DNA from: Eutreptiella sp. 'Long Island Sound 2002'
Lineage: Eukaryota > Euglenozoa > Euglenophyceae > Eutreptiales > Eutreptiaceae
Assembly (NCBI GenBank): GCA_964036045.1
Contig: OZ038383.1
Coordinates: 42,616,354-42,680,353 of the forward strand
DNA: 64,000 bases
Direction of reading: 5' to 3'
Under the pieces are notes generated by a model that was given only the letters and a program-made list of their open reading frames with translations, did not search any database and was not told the origin of the DNA. Shown here piece by piece: positions 1 to 12,700 of the stretch. Within the stretch, counting starts at the first letter, position 1; every line of letters begins with the position of its first letter. The position numbers and the translations under genes are program-made.

Positions 1-2166
1 CGCCCAGAATGGGATCTGCGCCCAAACCGAAGGATGCGCACTTACGAAGTATTTTGCCGTGGAGCGTCTGTAGTAGGCACTACATTGTTTCCTGTCCCCT
101 TGACGGTTGTTGAACACTTGATGATGATACTCGGAGTCTTCTAATCATTAGCCTCAGTGGGTTCAGAAGCAAAACAGTGAACATGCAACGGCAAAGGCAA
201 AGAGCATCAAGTGGGTCCCCTCACTCAAACATCAAACCTGCGAGGAGTTAGAGTGGATTTCCGACAATGCAATGAAGCAGGGGGGAGGGGGGATGCAAGT
301 TGAGACAGCAAAAAATGTGAGGCAAAAAAATGCAAATACACGCATTTGCCCGCCCCCTTGTCAAAATGGTGCATGTGACACAAATTCGTCCATGGATTGC
401 CATAATAAAAGAAAAATCAAGGCAAGACAGATGCAAAAAAAAAATGCAAAAGATGCAAAAAAGACCACCTCTCTGAGATGCAAAAAAAAAGATGCATTTG
501 CATCCCCCCCCTCCCCCGAATGAAGCTGGATGGAACTGTCGAGTGGAAGAAGGTCTCCCACCATTTTATGGGACCTGGGGTCTACGCGGGGAAGATGTGG
601 AGTGCATGGGCTACGAAGGTTAGGAATGCTTGTCGCCAGTGGTACCATGTTGCACATGGTAATTGGAAGAACGGCCATCCAAGAAGAGGCGGACACCTCG
701 AAGGCGCCACACTTTGCACATCGAGCCAGGGCTGTAGTCTCACCTTTGTAGAGAGCGATGGTGTCAACACATCAATGTGCACACCCTGCTTGGTACCACT
801 TTGAAAGGCCTTGCGACGCGCCCTGCTGGTGGCATGCAATAGTAACCCCCAAATGCCTGAAGGCAAACCACCTAAAAAAATTGGCCACGTATTCAAACGC
901 GTTTTTGTGGAGGTTGCAGAGCATCCCAGGATGTGTGGAGTGGTCTACTATGCGGGGTGTTTGTTGGGGATCTGCTGCACCACATGGAGGACAGGGAGGG
1001 TGGAACACAAAAGTCGAAAAATGGATCTTCTTTTTTGGGAGGATGGATACAAGTAAAAGGATATATCATGTGGTCCTGCACTTTTCTTCTAGTGGAAACA
1101 CTCTGTGGTGTCCATGAGTGCCATGCTGCGTGGCCTGCCAAGGTGCTGTGTTGCCTAGCCTTGGGGGGAAGAAGGCCAGCCATCCTTGTCAGCAAGCAGC
1201 CCAAAGCACAGACTTCTGTGGGATAGACCACTCACATTGCACTGGGCATGGGCAATGCTGCAGTTTCGTGTGCACAGTTCTGGTTGTGGAGGGGCTGCCT
1301 GCCACCCGCCAACCCCCCCCCCAAAAAAAACAACTCTGGGGCGCACTGTTTGTTTGATTGCTCAGTGAGGCAGGTGGATTGGGGGGGGGGGGGGATAATG
1401 TGCTGGGATGCATTGCGGCAATGCCCTGTCCGCCCGTTCCATTTTTTCAAGACCAGATCAGGCCTCAGATTCCGAGTCTGATTTCGAACTACAAGAGGTA
1501 ATGCTTGGATTTGAAGGTCTGCCTGATTCTCCTGATGATTGTGCACAAAATTGATGAGCATGGTGCGTGCCCATTCTGTACCCCTCAGGGCTGGCTCAAG
1601 GGTGGAGCAGTCTTGCCAAGTCCCATCAAAATTCATTAGAAGAACCCGTTGCTTGGTTGTTGTGTCAGCATTTCACTACAATGACAGCAAGCACACAAAA
1701 CTGTGCCAAAATTCCTTGTTATTCTCAGGATTGAGCATACTCCTATCCAAAAAAAGGGGGGTGACGCGCCGGCTTTCAAAGAGTGTTGTCATTTTGCTGT
1801 CCTCTGCAAACAAAGATGGTGAGCAACCACCTGCAGTAGCCAAACCATTTTGCATTGCCAGCCTTCCTGTGTCCAGACGTGCCTCCTGAATGGCGGGGGA
1901 GTAAAAGGGTCGGGTCCTTCCAGGAGGCAACCAAGCACATTTGAGAGCCCCCACGCACCCACACAGGAAGGGGAAGAGGGGGCTGTCTGGGTCCATCAGA
2001 TGCTGCTGGACCCGGTCCGCTCAGAGACCCTGCGCTGATGCACACATTTTTCAGTGGGGAGGACGAAACGCGGGCTGAGCACACCCGCGAGGCAAGCACA
2101 GAGGTATATTGTTCTGTCGTGCGTGAACCACCACATGAGAATATTTTTTCAGCACAACAGCCATAC
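1..2166. other. No recognised gene; intronic or flanking sequence
   Basis: Only homopolymer runs (A-rich near 420-490, G run at 1381-1393) and short incidental ORFs are visible. The later exons of the minus-strand flippase gene should lie here or beyond the left edge. I could not find the expected KGAD or GDGAND motifs. Confidence 0.5.
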
Positions 2167-2224
2167 CTTGCAATAGAGGAAAAGGTCACCCTTGGGTAAC
2201 TGCACAATGACAGACATCCGCTTC
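2167..2224 (-). CDS. P4-ATPase exon: KRMSVIV segment, last exon identified
   Basis: Codes [19 protein letters not shown], continuing FNSDR from the previous exon and ending just before the expected KGAD. Acceptor is gctcttcag and donor is gcaag|gtatgg. A minus-strand stretch around 1700-1820 (SKMTTLFESRR) could belong to the following exon, but its phase does not fit and I do not annotate it as coding. Confidence 0.88.
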
Positions 2225-5200
2225 CTGAAGAGCACAGTTGCACCACTGTTGGAGCAGTACTGTTGACAATGGGGAGGAGGTTCCACAAAGGCTGGTCGGG
2301 TACCACGTAGTACAAATGGTGTCCGGTGTCCATCACCCCTTTCCCAACCTTTTTGACACTGCCCACCAAGTCATCCCACAGGATTCCCATGACAGTTTCT
2401 GGTGTCTGAGGAGTCGATAGCTGTGCAACTACACTGGCCTACTGCTGGGGTGTGGCTGTGGTTGCTTTTTTGGTCTGTGTTGGGATCTCAGGTGCAGGAC
2501 AGTGCAGCTCTGTTCAGGCTGTGAACAATAAAAAGTACACGTGCTGCAACAGGTCACTTGTCCGTGCCCAGTGTGCGCAAAACAGCTGGCTGCATGGCAA
2601 GGAATTCATGCGGCAGGCTGCGCACTTCGCAGTCTCGTGGCACCATTTTTGCTGCTGGTCTTGCAGACTTACACAGAGTTGCCATTGGAGTGCTCAGAAA
2701 AAGTGTGGTACACGCTTTCTGAGCAGCATTGTCCACCTCTTGTCTTTTCTTCCCGATCTATCTATCTTAAAACTGAAAGTAAAGGATTGCGGTCGCAAGC
2801 GTCATCGTGTTTTGCACAGGGGCACGGTTGGGCCAGGGAGCCAAAGAACGCACTTATGGGACACTGAGACATGGTAGGTAGGTGGGGGTATCTGCGACAC
2901 AAAGAGCACTGGGTACAAGCGGAATGACCAAAGAACCCTCGTACAGGCGTGCTTAAGTCGCCGCAGAAAAATTTCTGGGGCGGGTGAAAAACATTCTAAA
3001 AACCGTGTTTTTTACCTGATTTAGAGTGGGGGGGGGGGGGGGGCAGGTTCAGGGGAGGGATGGAGGGTGTCCAGGGGGAAGCCCCCCACCTGCCGGAATG
3101 AACATTAAAGCAAAGCCCCAGGGGTGGGGGGGGGGGTCGCTTGGTACGGACGCGCTGCTGAGGAGAAAAAACAAATCCCTCAGGGGGGGCTCTTAACAAA
3201 TGTATTCCATTCATTGACAAGACTCCTTGACTGATCCGGATCCAGAGCTGTCGTTTCCCTCCAGATGGCCCAAAGCTCGGCCAATGGTGCTAAGATGGAA
3301 CGCCCTTTGGGGACACCTCGAAGGCCTTGTCAGAGGATAAGCGCACCAGCTATGAACAGAACATTTTGAAAAGAGTCAAAAGACCATGAATCTACGGACC
3401 TCATCCTGTGAAACATTAATAAATGCGGGAATGGTCCTTCTCCAAGGTGTAGCCCTATGGGCAGGCCTATGCTTGAAGGGGAGACATGCAGAGGATAGAT
3501 ACAAAGAGAGCAAAAAGCAACACAAAGCATAAGCATCGCATGGCTCACAAGGCTGGTAATTCACCAATCCAGCAACCAACGCACTAGAGGGGAGGGGCCA
3601 GAATTACGGCAAAAGGAGGGCTGGCTCTGCCCCCATCCCTGCTGGTGTCGAACTAACTGGTAGATTGTGTTGCGCTTCGCTGTTGCAAATTACATAAGCT
3701 CGAGTCCTATTCACGTAGTTTGCTGTGTCGCAGTGCCATTATCGCGTTTGTTGAGGTAAGACCCACTGAGACAAACACCAGAGCCGTTGGCTCGACAGGG
3801 GCTTGGCCACCACAGGGCTGGGCAAGAGCTGGAATCTTCAAGTGGTTCATGAATAGCACTCAGCCCCAGAGCCTCAGAGATCAAAACTTCGAGGATTGAA
3901 ACCCATGTGCCCCATATGGCATGACTCGTCGAGCCAGGGGCAAATCCGGGTCAATGTGGGGCGTTCAAGCCCGAGGGTTGACATCGGTGGTTGATCTCTG
4001 TCTGTCGTGAGCCGGGCAACTGGCTGGTCACAAATGAAATTGAGACTGAAATAGAGAATGACACGTGCCGTAGACAAGGAGCACCTGTCACTGTTGAAAG
4101 GGATGACTGCAAGGACAGGATACTCCACTTCTGTACCACCCTGCTTGACGACCATCGACTTGGCCCCCTTTCTTCTGACAAACTCGAATCCCATTTTGGC
4201 AGCGAATTCCACCAGCGCCTGCACACATTCCGCACAAACCCATTGTCGATGGGGAGAGTGGAAGGCTGTGTTGCTCCCCCCACGCCCCCTCAAAAAAAAA
4301 AACCCACCATGGGAAAAGGCTCCAGGAACCCCAAACACCCTGCCAGAGGGTCCTAGAGAGGGGGTTATGCCATTGTGGCGAAGCGAAAAGCTTGGCCAAA
4401 AGATCCAGGCTCATGTGCAGTGCCCTTTCCAGGAGATTATTCTGACTTTGGCCAACTGCGTGTTTTACCCTGGTGGCTTGCTCGGGGTGAAACGTGGGCA
4501 CATATGACATCCGAATAGGGCTGGTGGCGGTGGCAGCGGTGAAAAATGTAAGTGGTGTACAAAAAAATCGTCTAGCCGTGTAATTTTTTTTTTGCGGTAA
4601 GGCTTGTGAATTATAAAAGAATTGAATTTTTTTTTGCGGAAAATGCGTGTAATTTTTTTTGCGGTAAGGCGTGTAAATTATGAAAAAAAAATGAGAAATT
4701 GAAAGAAATGCAACTTTTCCAACACATGAGCAATATGTACAGCTGCTGGTTCCGTACGGCACCCCATAGCGACCTTAACGATGAGACGCCAAGTCCACAA
4801 AGCGCATGGATTGTGAGTCCCTAACCCCAACTCGAGGGGCCACGCCACACAGCGTGGATTGCGATTCCCTAACCTCAAATCGAGGGGCCACACAACAAAG
4901 CGTGGATTGTGAGTCCCTAACCCCAACTCGAGGGGCCAACCTAACCTTAACAAAAAAAAAATCTGGGTCCCTAAGGACCGCCCTGCAAAGGGGGACAAAA
5001 TCAGAAGTGGCTAACCCTGCCTTCTCTTGGGCCGAGAAGAGGGCGGAAGTGCTACGTCACCCCTGCATTCTCGGGGGTCCCCAACTCCAAGCGCGGGGAA
5101 AAAATCAGAAGTGGCACACAGGTGGGCACATTGCCTACATGCATGCATTTTCAGTAAAATTGGTAATTGTTTCTTTGCGGTTAGGTCGTGTAATTTTTTT

Positions 5201-8200
5201 ATTTTTGCGGCAAACGCGTGCAGGAAAAATTCGTCACATTGTGCAATTTTTTTTTGTGGTAAGTCGTGTAATTTTTTTTGCGGTAAGTCGTGTTATTTCT
5301 TCTGCGGTAAATGCGTGTACAAAAAAATCGTCTAGTCGCGTAATTTTTTTTTGCGGTAATGCGTGTGACGAATTACAATATACACAATTTCGACCATCTC
5401 AGAAATGTAGTGCAATTTGGCCTCAAGCTTTTCATTTCCCGAAAGGCAGAAAGGAGTCAGCCTCCAGTGCTGCTCACGATGCCGGGGAGAACGCTTGTGC
5501 CACATGCCGCCAGTGATGAGGGTTGTGTTGGTCTCAACTCCTGACGTATGTTCCACCTCTGGAAGTGGGATAGGACTTACACCCTCGACATGGTCAATGT
5601 GCAGCCAATGTGAAACACGAAGTGGACCGCACCACGGAAATCCCCCCCCCCCGTATGATCTGGGGCACTCCAAGCAAGACACAGTGAAAGCACCTCTTCG
5701 TCAGGTGACTCAGTCTGGAGATGGAATTTCCCATTTCCATCACTTTCTGAGACTGCAGTATGGCACAGGCTGAGGAGCAGAAAGAACTCGCGAATGTAGT
5801 ATGCATTCGGATCTTGCTGCCACCTGCACAGTAAAGAGGATGGCTATGTGCCCCAGACAAAGCGCTGGCTGCAGAATTGTAGCAACAGCAACAGCCGTAG
5901 CAATATCCCTTGGCAAAATACTTGCCTTTGCTCTTGCCCTTGCGGCCTTCTCCTCGACTTACCCTGGCCATTGCCTCAGGGGTTGCCCTGCCCTTGCCCT
6001 TGCCCTTGCCCTTTGCCCATTTGCCCATTTGCGCTTGCCATTGCCCTTGCCCATGCCCATGCATGTACCCGCGGTCCACTGCAACTCTGGCAAGGCGGGA
6101 GGGGTGGGCTTTGAGCCCGACCCACCCCCCGTCCTCAAATTAGGCTCCAAGAGCTGGGCCCACCAAAAGCATCGCACGACGTCTAAAGTTGCTCTAAAAT
6201 CATTTTTACACAGAAAAGCAAATCTACTGCACCGCCCTTTTTTTCTGAAGCTTCAACCTTGTCCAAAAATTTCAACACAGTGCTAGTGTGTAGCTTTCAA
6301 CAGGTGTCGATACCTGTACATTACCCGCAAACATCGTCCGGTTGAACTGGCTATCCTGAGGGGCTGGCTTTCAGAAAAAGAAAGACCCGGGATGTGGTCA
6401 CTAAGGCGCTGCGCTGGGCTCAGAATGCCCGAAAATTGAGCCGGTGATGTCGCAATGCGGCTGACCTGCAGTTTGCTCTGCTGAGTGACTGCCACATGCA
6501 CGTCCAGCCACACAGGGGATGGCCTCTTCATTGTAGGGCTCTGTAGCTCAAATGGCCTACACGACGAGCGTCGAGCATTGGCAGATCATTCTGGGTGCGA
6601 TGGGATTCTGGGTGTGGTGCAGTAAAGCCGTGTGCACACCTGCCGTTGGTGATGCGATCGTCGTAAAACGGGTCACTGCCCTGCTGCACTTCAAGAGGGC
6701 GGGCGTCGCGCAGCACTTTGCCTGCACAATGGAGGCGATAGCGGTCAGGTAGACGAGGCGTGGGGGGTCGCCCATCCGCATTGACAACGACACATGACTG
6801 CACGGTTCAAGACGACACAAGGCGATGCGACACAACGCAACACGACACAACTACACCCAGACCACAAAACACATACAGCAAATCCAACGGACCTGTGGCC
6901 ACCAGGCAACGCAAGGCAACCCCGACCCAACGCAACCCATATCACCACACACATGTCACTTCACTCTCAAATGGACAGCCCATACCCTGGCGCCGGGCTG
7001 CGGCCCTTCCAATTTCAGTGGTGCCAATCCCGTACGCTATCCCCCCCGTTGAGAACTTAAAGAACTTCATGACGTTCTGCGTTAAGGTGCCAGTCTTGTC
7101 ACTGAAGATGGACGTCACCTTCCCCAATTCCTCATTAAGCGTTGTGGCGCGGGCGCGGGCACGTCTGCCAGCGAAGGATGGGGAGCAAGATGGTTGGAGT
7201 CATGCAAACTCCTGCCCAATTGTGGCAAGCTCCACGCCGCCTGCCTACATGCACATTCTCATCTTGTGACCGCCCTGCGCACACTACTGCTACATCTTTC
7301 CTCCACCGTCGGTCTCGCATGAATAGCGTGTGCCCCTGAGTTTTCCACGAATACGGTGAACCCTCCGCCCAGGCAAATCGCGCAAAAAAGCTGGTTCATA
7401 ACCGTGCAGTACAGCTGATATTCACTGCAGTTGTCGTTTGTGTGACCTGCTCATTGAGCAAGGTCTTTGTGTCTCTCGGGAACAGAGCGGGTCAGAGCGA
7501 CTGTGAGTCCCACTGCTCACCAGCGCAGCACCACCACCCGCGTAGCTTCCACTCCCCCACCGGCACCAGCAGATCGTTCAAATGTTGTTCCAACCACTGT
7601 GAAGATCGGGAGGGTGCTCTCCACAAATGACATGGAGTCCAACACAGGGCCGGGGCAGGCCCGATCACCAAATGCTACCGCACAGGCATACGTCAACACT
7701 GACATGTCTAACCACCTCTCTGGGGTCAGAAAAATACTTTCAGTGGCACTTTGGTTCTAAGAGACATGCTTGAAACTACGATGCAAAAAGCTCTCATCCA
7801 TGCACCCAATGAAGAAGAGATGAAGTACGTGCGAAATCCGTCCAGTACACCAGTCTTGCAGTTCAATCCTTGATATCCCACTTGCTTGAAAACTAGGTGC
7901 ATGAGAATGTGAGCGGAATTGTCACAAAAATAAACACTGCGCATCCCTCAGAACAATGAATGCAAGAGCATACGGCTGCGCTCACGTTGTGCTCGTACTT
8001 TGCTTCGCACGCCAGGCAAGCATGCAGAATCACAGGAGGGTTAACAGAAGAAATAGCCACAAAAAAAAAAACAGTTGTACGATTCATTTGGCCAGAGTGC
8101 TTGGATACCATCCCCTGTGCGATCACCATCTGCTGTCAGCCGAGGCAAAAGCCTGAGGCTCAGTCGAGCCTTTGAGGAGCATCGTTTTTGCGGCGTTTGC

Positions 8201-9676
8201 TCGTGTGCATGCATGCCTTTTTTGCGCCAGCCTGCCCACAAATCGCCATCTTGGCATCGTCATGGTTTCTTCCTCCTTCGTTTGATGTGGTATTTCCCAG
8301 TCAACAGCCTGGTGGCCCGATGCCAACTAATCGCAGCCAGGACTGTGAATTGCACTTGCACTTGCACTTCCATCCGCGTGCCCAGCAAAAGATGCCCGGA
8401 CCTGCTGTACATCCGACGGGTGCCCAGTCACGTTGCAATTGCCATGCCGTGTTGCACAATTCCTGTGGCTCTCTGCAACAAAGGATTCCATTCTCAGCCT
8501 TTGCACCGCGTGCACTGGGGCGGCGGGTTGTCGTCCTGTTTATGTACCCCACCCAACCTAACACTTCCTGTACAGTGCAGCCCACAACAATTCAAGAACC
8601 ATTTGTATATACACACCACCCAATCACGGCGGGTGGCAACCGCAAGACCATGTGCCATCAAGAGGTGCTTTGAGAAGATGGTCAAAGACGTCCAAACCAC
8701 ATACTTGTCCTTGGGTTCGTAGTACATTTCGATGTCATAGTCCATGAACATTCCTGAGCACCAGAAGAAATTGATGGTAAAAAGGTCGGGACACGATACC
8801 TCAACCGCAACAGCAAGGGCGAGGAAGGGTAAGATCATCCCATTGGAAATTGGGTTACGTGGAACATCACGGAATTTGGGGTTACACGCTACTTCCCGCA
8901 ACACTTGTCAGTGAGTGAACGTGTGCGGAGTCCCCAAGCGCACTTACAAACATGCAGGAGGTATCGGCGGGAGCAGACATGCCTTGGATTGCACGGACAA
9001 ACTCGATGGTCACGTAAAGCGAAATCGGAATGAGGCTGTAATAAAGGGCTAAGAACGTGCCCAAATTGGAGAAAAACATTGTGACCTGAGAAATTGACCA
9101 GTATCAGGGTCAAAATGATCAAGTGCAGAGCGGTCTTTTGAGGAAGCCCGCTGCGCTCCAGTGGGCCCAAAAACCACAAAGCGGCAGTTCCACATGTAAA
9201 CATCTACTACCTCAGAATGGCTGTGTCTGTTCATGGGCGGGTGCATGTGGCATTTCTGTCGCTGTCGGGCAACAGACACTTTTATTTGTTGGAGTCTGAT
9301 GCGCCAATCTAATGATGACAGCTCGCTGTAGGAGGGCCGAATGCCACATAAAAGGCCGCATCGCTGGTATCAAAGAAGATGTGGACCTCCGTAAAACGTA
9401 AAACGTGGGTTGATGGAAAGGTCTGATCTAACCAATCACCTAGCCACTGCCAAATTTTTGGGGCCCTGGATGGACATGACATTGTACAGGGCAAAAAGTT
9501 CCCAGAAGAGCCCTTTGCAGATTGAACGCCATTTGCAAGGCTTATGCATGTGCCCTCAAATCAAGCGATGCTAAAATCGATCTGTGAGGAAATTCAGTTA
9601 GCGTGCTTCCTTTGTGCTAGTGCCTATACTCGGGGCTGATCCCTCTCTTTCCTCTTCCTTCGCATCGGCTATTGTC

Positions 9677-9717
<41 letters not shown>

Positions 9718-12700
9718 CCCTTTTGTACTGACCGGGCCCCCTAGTTCTTCAGGGTTGTGGTTGGAACCATCAGCTCTCTCCCTGCACTGTGGTCACCAGC
9801 CGTCGGCGCACAAACAACCGCCACAGGCTGCGAAACCGGCTGAACAAGTACTGTTGTGGCACGTGCCTCGTGCCCCCTACCCACCCAACTGCAAATGCCA
9901 TAGCCCCAGGGGAGTGCCTCTGGGTTGGGTGGCCAGGGGACCATTGTCAGGGGTTGCAATCATCCCTGCCATCTCCACTTAACTGTGTGATCAAAGCGCG
10001 TTGATACCTCCATCGCCGACTCCCCGCCAACTGCCCCTCCCAAAGTCGCCTGGTCCTAACCCCTGGCCCTGCCCTCGTCCGCAGTCCCAGCCACATGGAC
10101 CTGATTGGGCACCCAGTGCAGGTACCACAGGTCGCTCACGTCGAGGCAAACAGCGACTATGGCGCAGGTCACAACAAGAATAACAATAAATATCAGCACC
10201 AGCAGCAGCATGCAGTCCAGGTCCCTCTCAAGGGAACTGCGCTTGAAGCGAGGTCTACTGGTGTTGTTCATGAGCTTTGTCTCAAGCCCTGAGGGAGTTT
10301 GCGGGGTCTTGGGGTTGTGGAAAGCACCCCCCTTCCCTCCCTGCCATTGCAGCAGAGGACAAAGCGGCGCGGCGTGAGGAAATGCTCAGCGTTGGGGGAC
10401 AGGCGGGCGAACACAAAGTGAAGAGTACATGGTTTTTATGCCTGCCCTTAATCATACAATCCTATTCGAAGTGATTTGCAGCCGGATACAGAAAACAGGC
10501 GCCGAAAATCCTTGGGGCTGGAGGATGAAATGGGGGCGGGTGGAAAGTAAAATGCAAATTGATGACCTGCTTGCTACGACCTGAGCAGGGGGCATCTTGT
10601 GTTACCACCATGGCCAAAAAATTTTGCCAAGTCCCCAATGAGATGGGCTTGTTGAGGCGGAGATGGCGGGGCACTTCCCAAGGGAGTGCAAACTGCTGAC
10701 AACAGCAGTTTGCAACGGCTCGAATTTCAGAACATAGCCACTCACAATCAGATCTCACACGTCAAGTGTACTAGTCTTGGCACCTCAAGATGGGGGATAA
10801 TTGTGATGTTCAGACTCCCCTCTAATCTTCAAGGTGCTTTATCGAAAGCAATAGAATTGCCTGTATTGAGCACTGTTCTTCGTAGTCCGAGTCCTTCAGC
10901 GGCCTGAGCTGGCAATGGTGGTGGGTAACCTCTCCTTTCTCAAAGCACTGGATGAAAATAATAGAACGGCAACAGAAGAAAAAGTGGAAATTAGGCTTCG
11001 GCCAAACCTGGAGGTGTGGACTTGGCTCTGAGAGGGCATTTGTGCGAAGGGCGTCTGGGGGCAGGGGATCTGAGAAGGGAGGGGGTTGTGGGGCAGGGGA
11101 TCTCAAGCACACACAAATTTGGCGTTGTGTTTGGGAAATGAAATGGTGTGCAAGGTACACTCAACTTCTGAAAACTGCGTGCACAGCGTCAAAGTGCCAT
11201 TTTTGTGTCACCTGCGATGGCGGGCTGCAACTGCATTTGGTCGCAACGGTCTGCAGGGGTATCGTTGGCTGTGCCCCAACTGACAGCAGTCTGATGCGGA
11301 GTCGTCGGCGGTGTGTATCTGAGGTGGTGGGGCGTTGACCTCCAGCTGCTGCCCGTGGACGGTTAAGTGCATGCTGTCCCCACCATTTCGGTTGGCAGTA
11401 CAACTCACCCCTGGTGACATTCAAAGAAGGATTGAGCAGATGATGCACTCGGCGGGGGATGCCCACAAACAGGTCCATATCTGCCCCTTGGCGTTCCCTT
11501 GGTGTTGGCATTTAGATACAGCCACAACTGGACAGGGGCGTTCGTTGGGCATGTGAGGAGGGAGGACAATTAGAGATCAAATCCTCTTTTCATAGTACCG
11601 AAATAGCCACGCTACGCACCGAGCAGCCTTGTCCAATGAACAAGATGGTTGGAGCCACGGAGACACGAGTATCACATGCTGTTATCGCATGTACACACCC
11701 ATTTTGCGCTGGGGCACCTCGTTCCATTTCCCATTGTGTGCACCCTCAATGTCAGCGAATGGCATATGGTCACGCGAACAAAGAATGTAAACGGGCAATT
11801 CTAAGGGGCCACTAGCAGGACCTTTTCTTGACATGGCTGCCTCCCAAAGCCCTGGTAAGAGACCTGCGAATATCGCCGTCGCCACAACCCGTTGAGCCTT
11901 CTTCAATGTTGACCCTCTCAAGAGAATGTTGTCTGGGGCAAGCGCAATCTCACGACCGTTGTATTGCAATACCCCTAAATGGTACATGTGCGAGCAGTGG
12001 AGGGTATGGTATACAGTAGGTATATCTCAACCATACCTCAGCACGACGCATAGCATGGTTCTGTGAGTGACATGAGCCAACTATGGCAGTGTGTTTGCTC
12101 CAACGGGAGCAACTGTGAGTTGTTTCAAAAGCAAGAAAATGGCAGTAGGAGGTTTATCTACAATTCCAAAGGTGTTGGGCTTCCAATACTTTGGCACCAT
12201 GTGCTATTTGGCCGATTTTCGGCTCCCTCAGTCTCAGAATTCCAAGGCGAACCCCTCAGGCTACCTTGGGACTTGACGGTAGGGTTCCAGGCTGATGGTG
12301 TCATTAAGCACAACGCACCTTCGAAAGTGTATAGGCTTCGATTCGGATTCTCGCATGTGACTTGAGCAGTGTAGCCTGAACAGCGGCAGTGGGATACACA
12401 GGGGGACAACCCATAAAGCTCACTTATCTTTTGCCGTATTGGACTTCTGCAGCAGCACCCTGAACATGCTCCATCTGTGACGTCTTTTATGAGGAACGTC
12501 AAGAGGTATGCAATTAAAATGTCTGTGTTTGCTGGTTTGGATCTGTGAATGTGTAGGTGAGGCTGTAGGTTGTCAGTCTGTGGGTGTTGGGTGTGGGTGT
12601 GGGAGCGTATGTGGATATGCTGGTGTGTGGGTGTGTGTCTGCATAGATGGATAGTTGGGGGAAGGCCAGACTGCCAGGACTTCTGCCGCCTTCCTCCTTT

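Noticed and set aside
1700-1820. Possible next flippase exon (SKMTTLFESRR)
   Set aside because: The expected KGAD start is missing and the acceptor gives the wrong phase.
1776-2390. 204-codon minus-strand ORF
   Set aside because: It overlaps the flippase KRMSV exon in a different frame; the exon has family motifs and phase support, the ORF does not.
5594-6079. 161-codon Gly/Lys-rich minus-strand ORF
   Set aside because: Runs through the CCTTGC hexamer repeat, and its start overlaps the true SPDE exon in another frame.
9614-9982. Polycysteine ORF on the plus strand
   Set aside because: Translation of the (TTG)n microsatellite inside a flippase intron.
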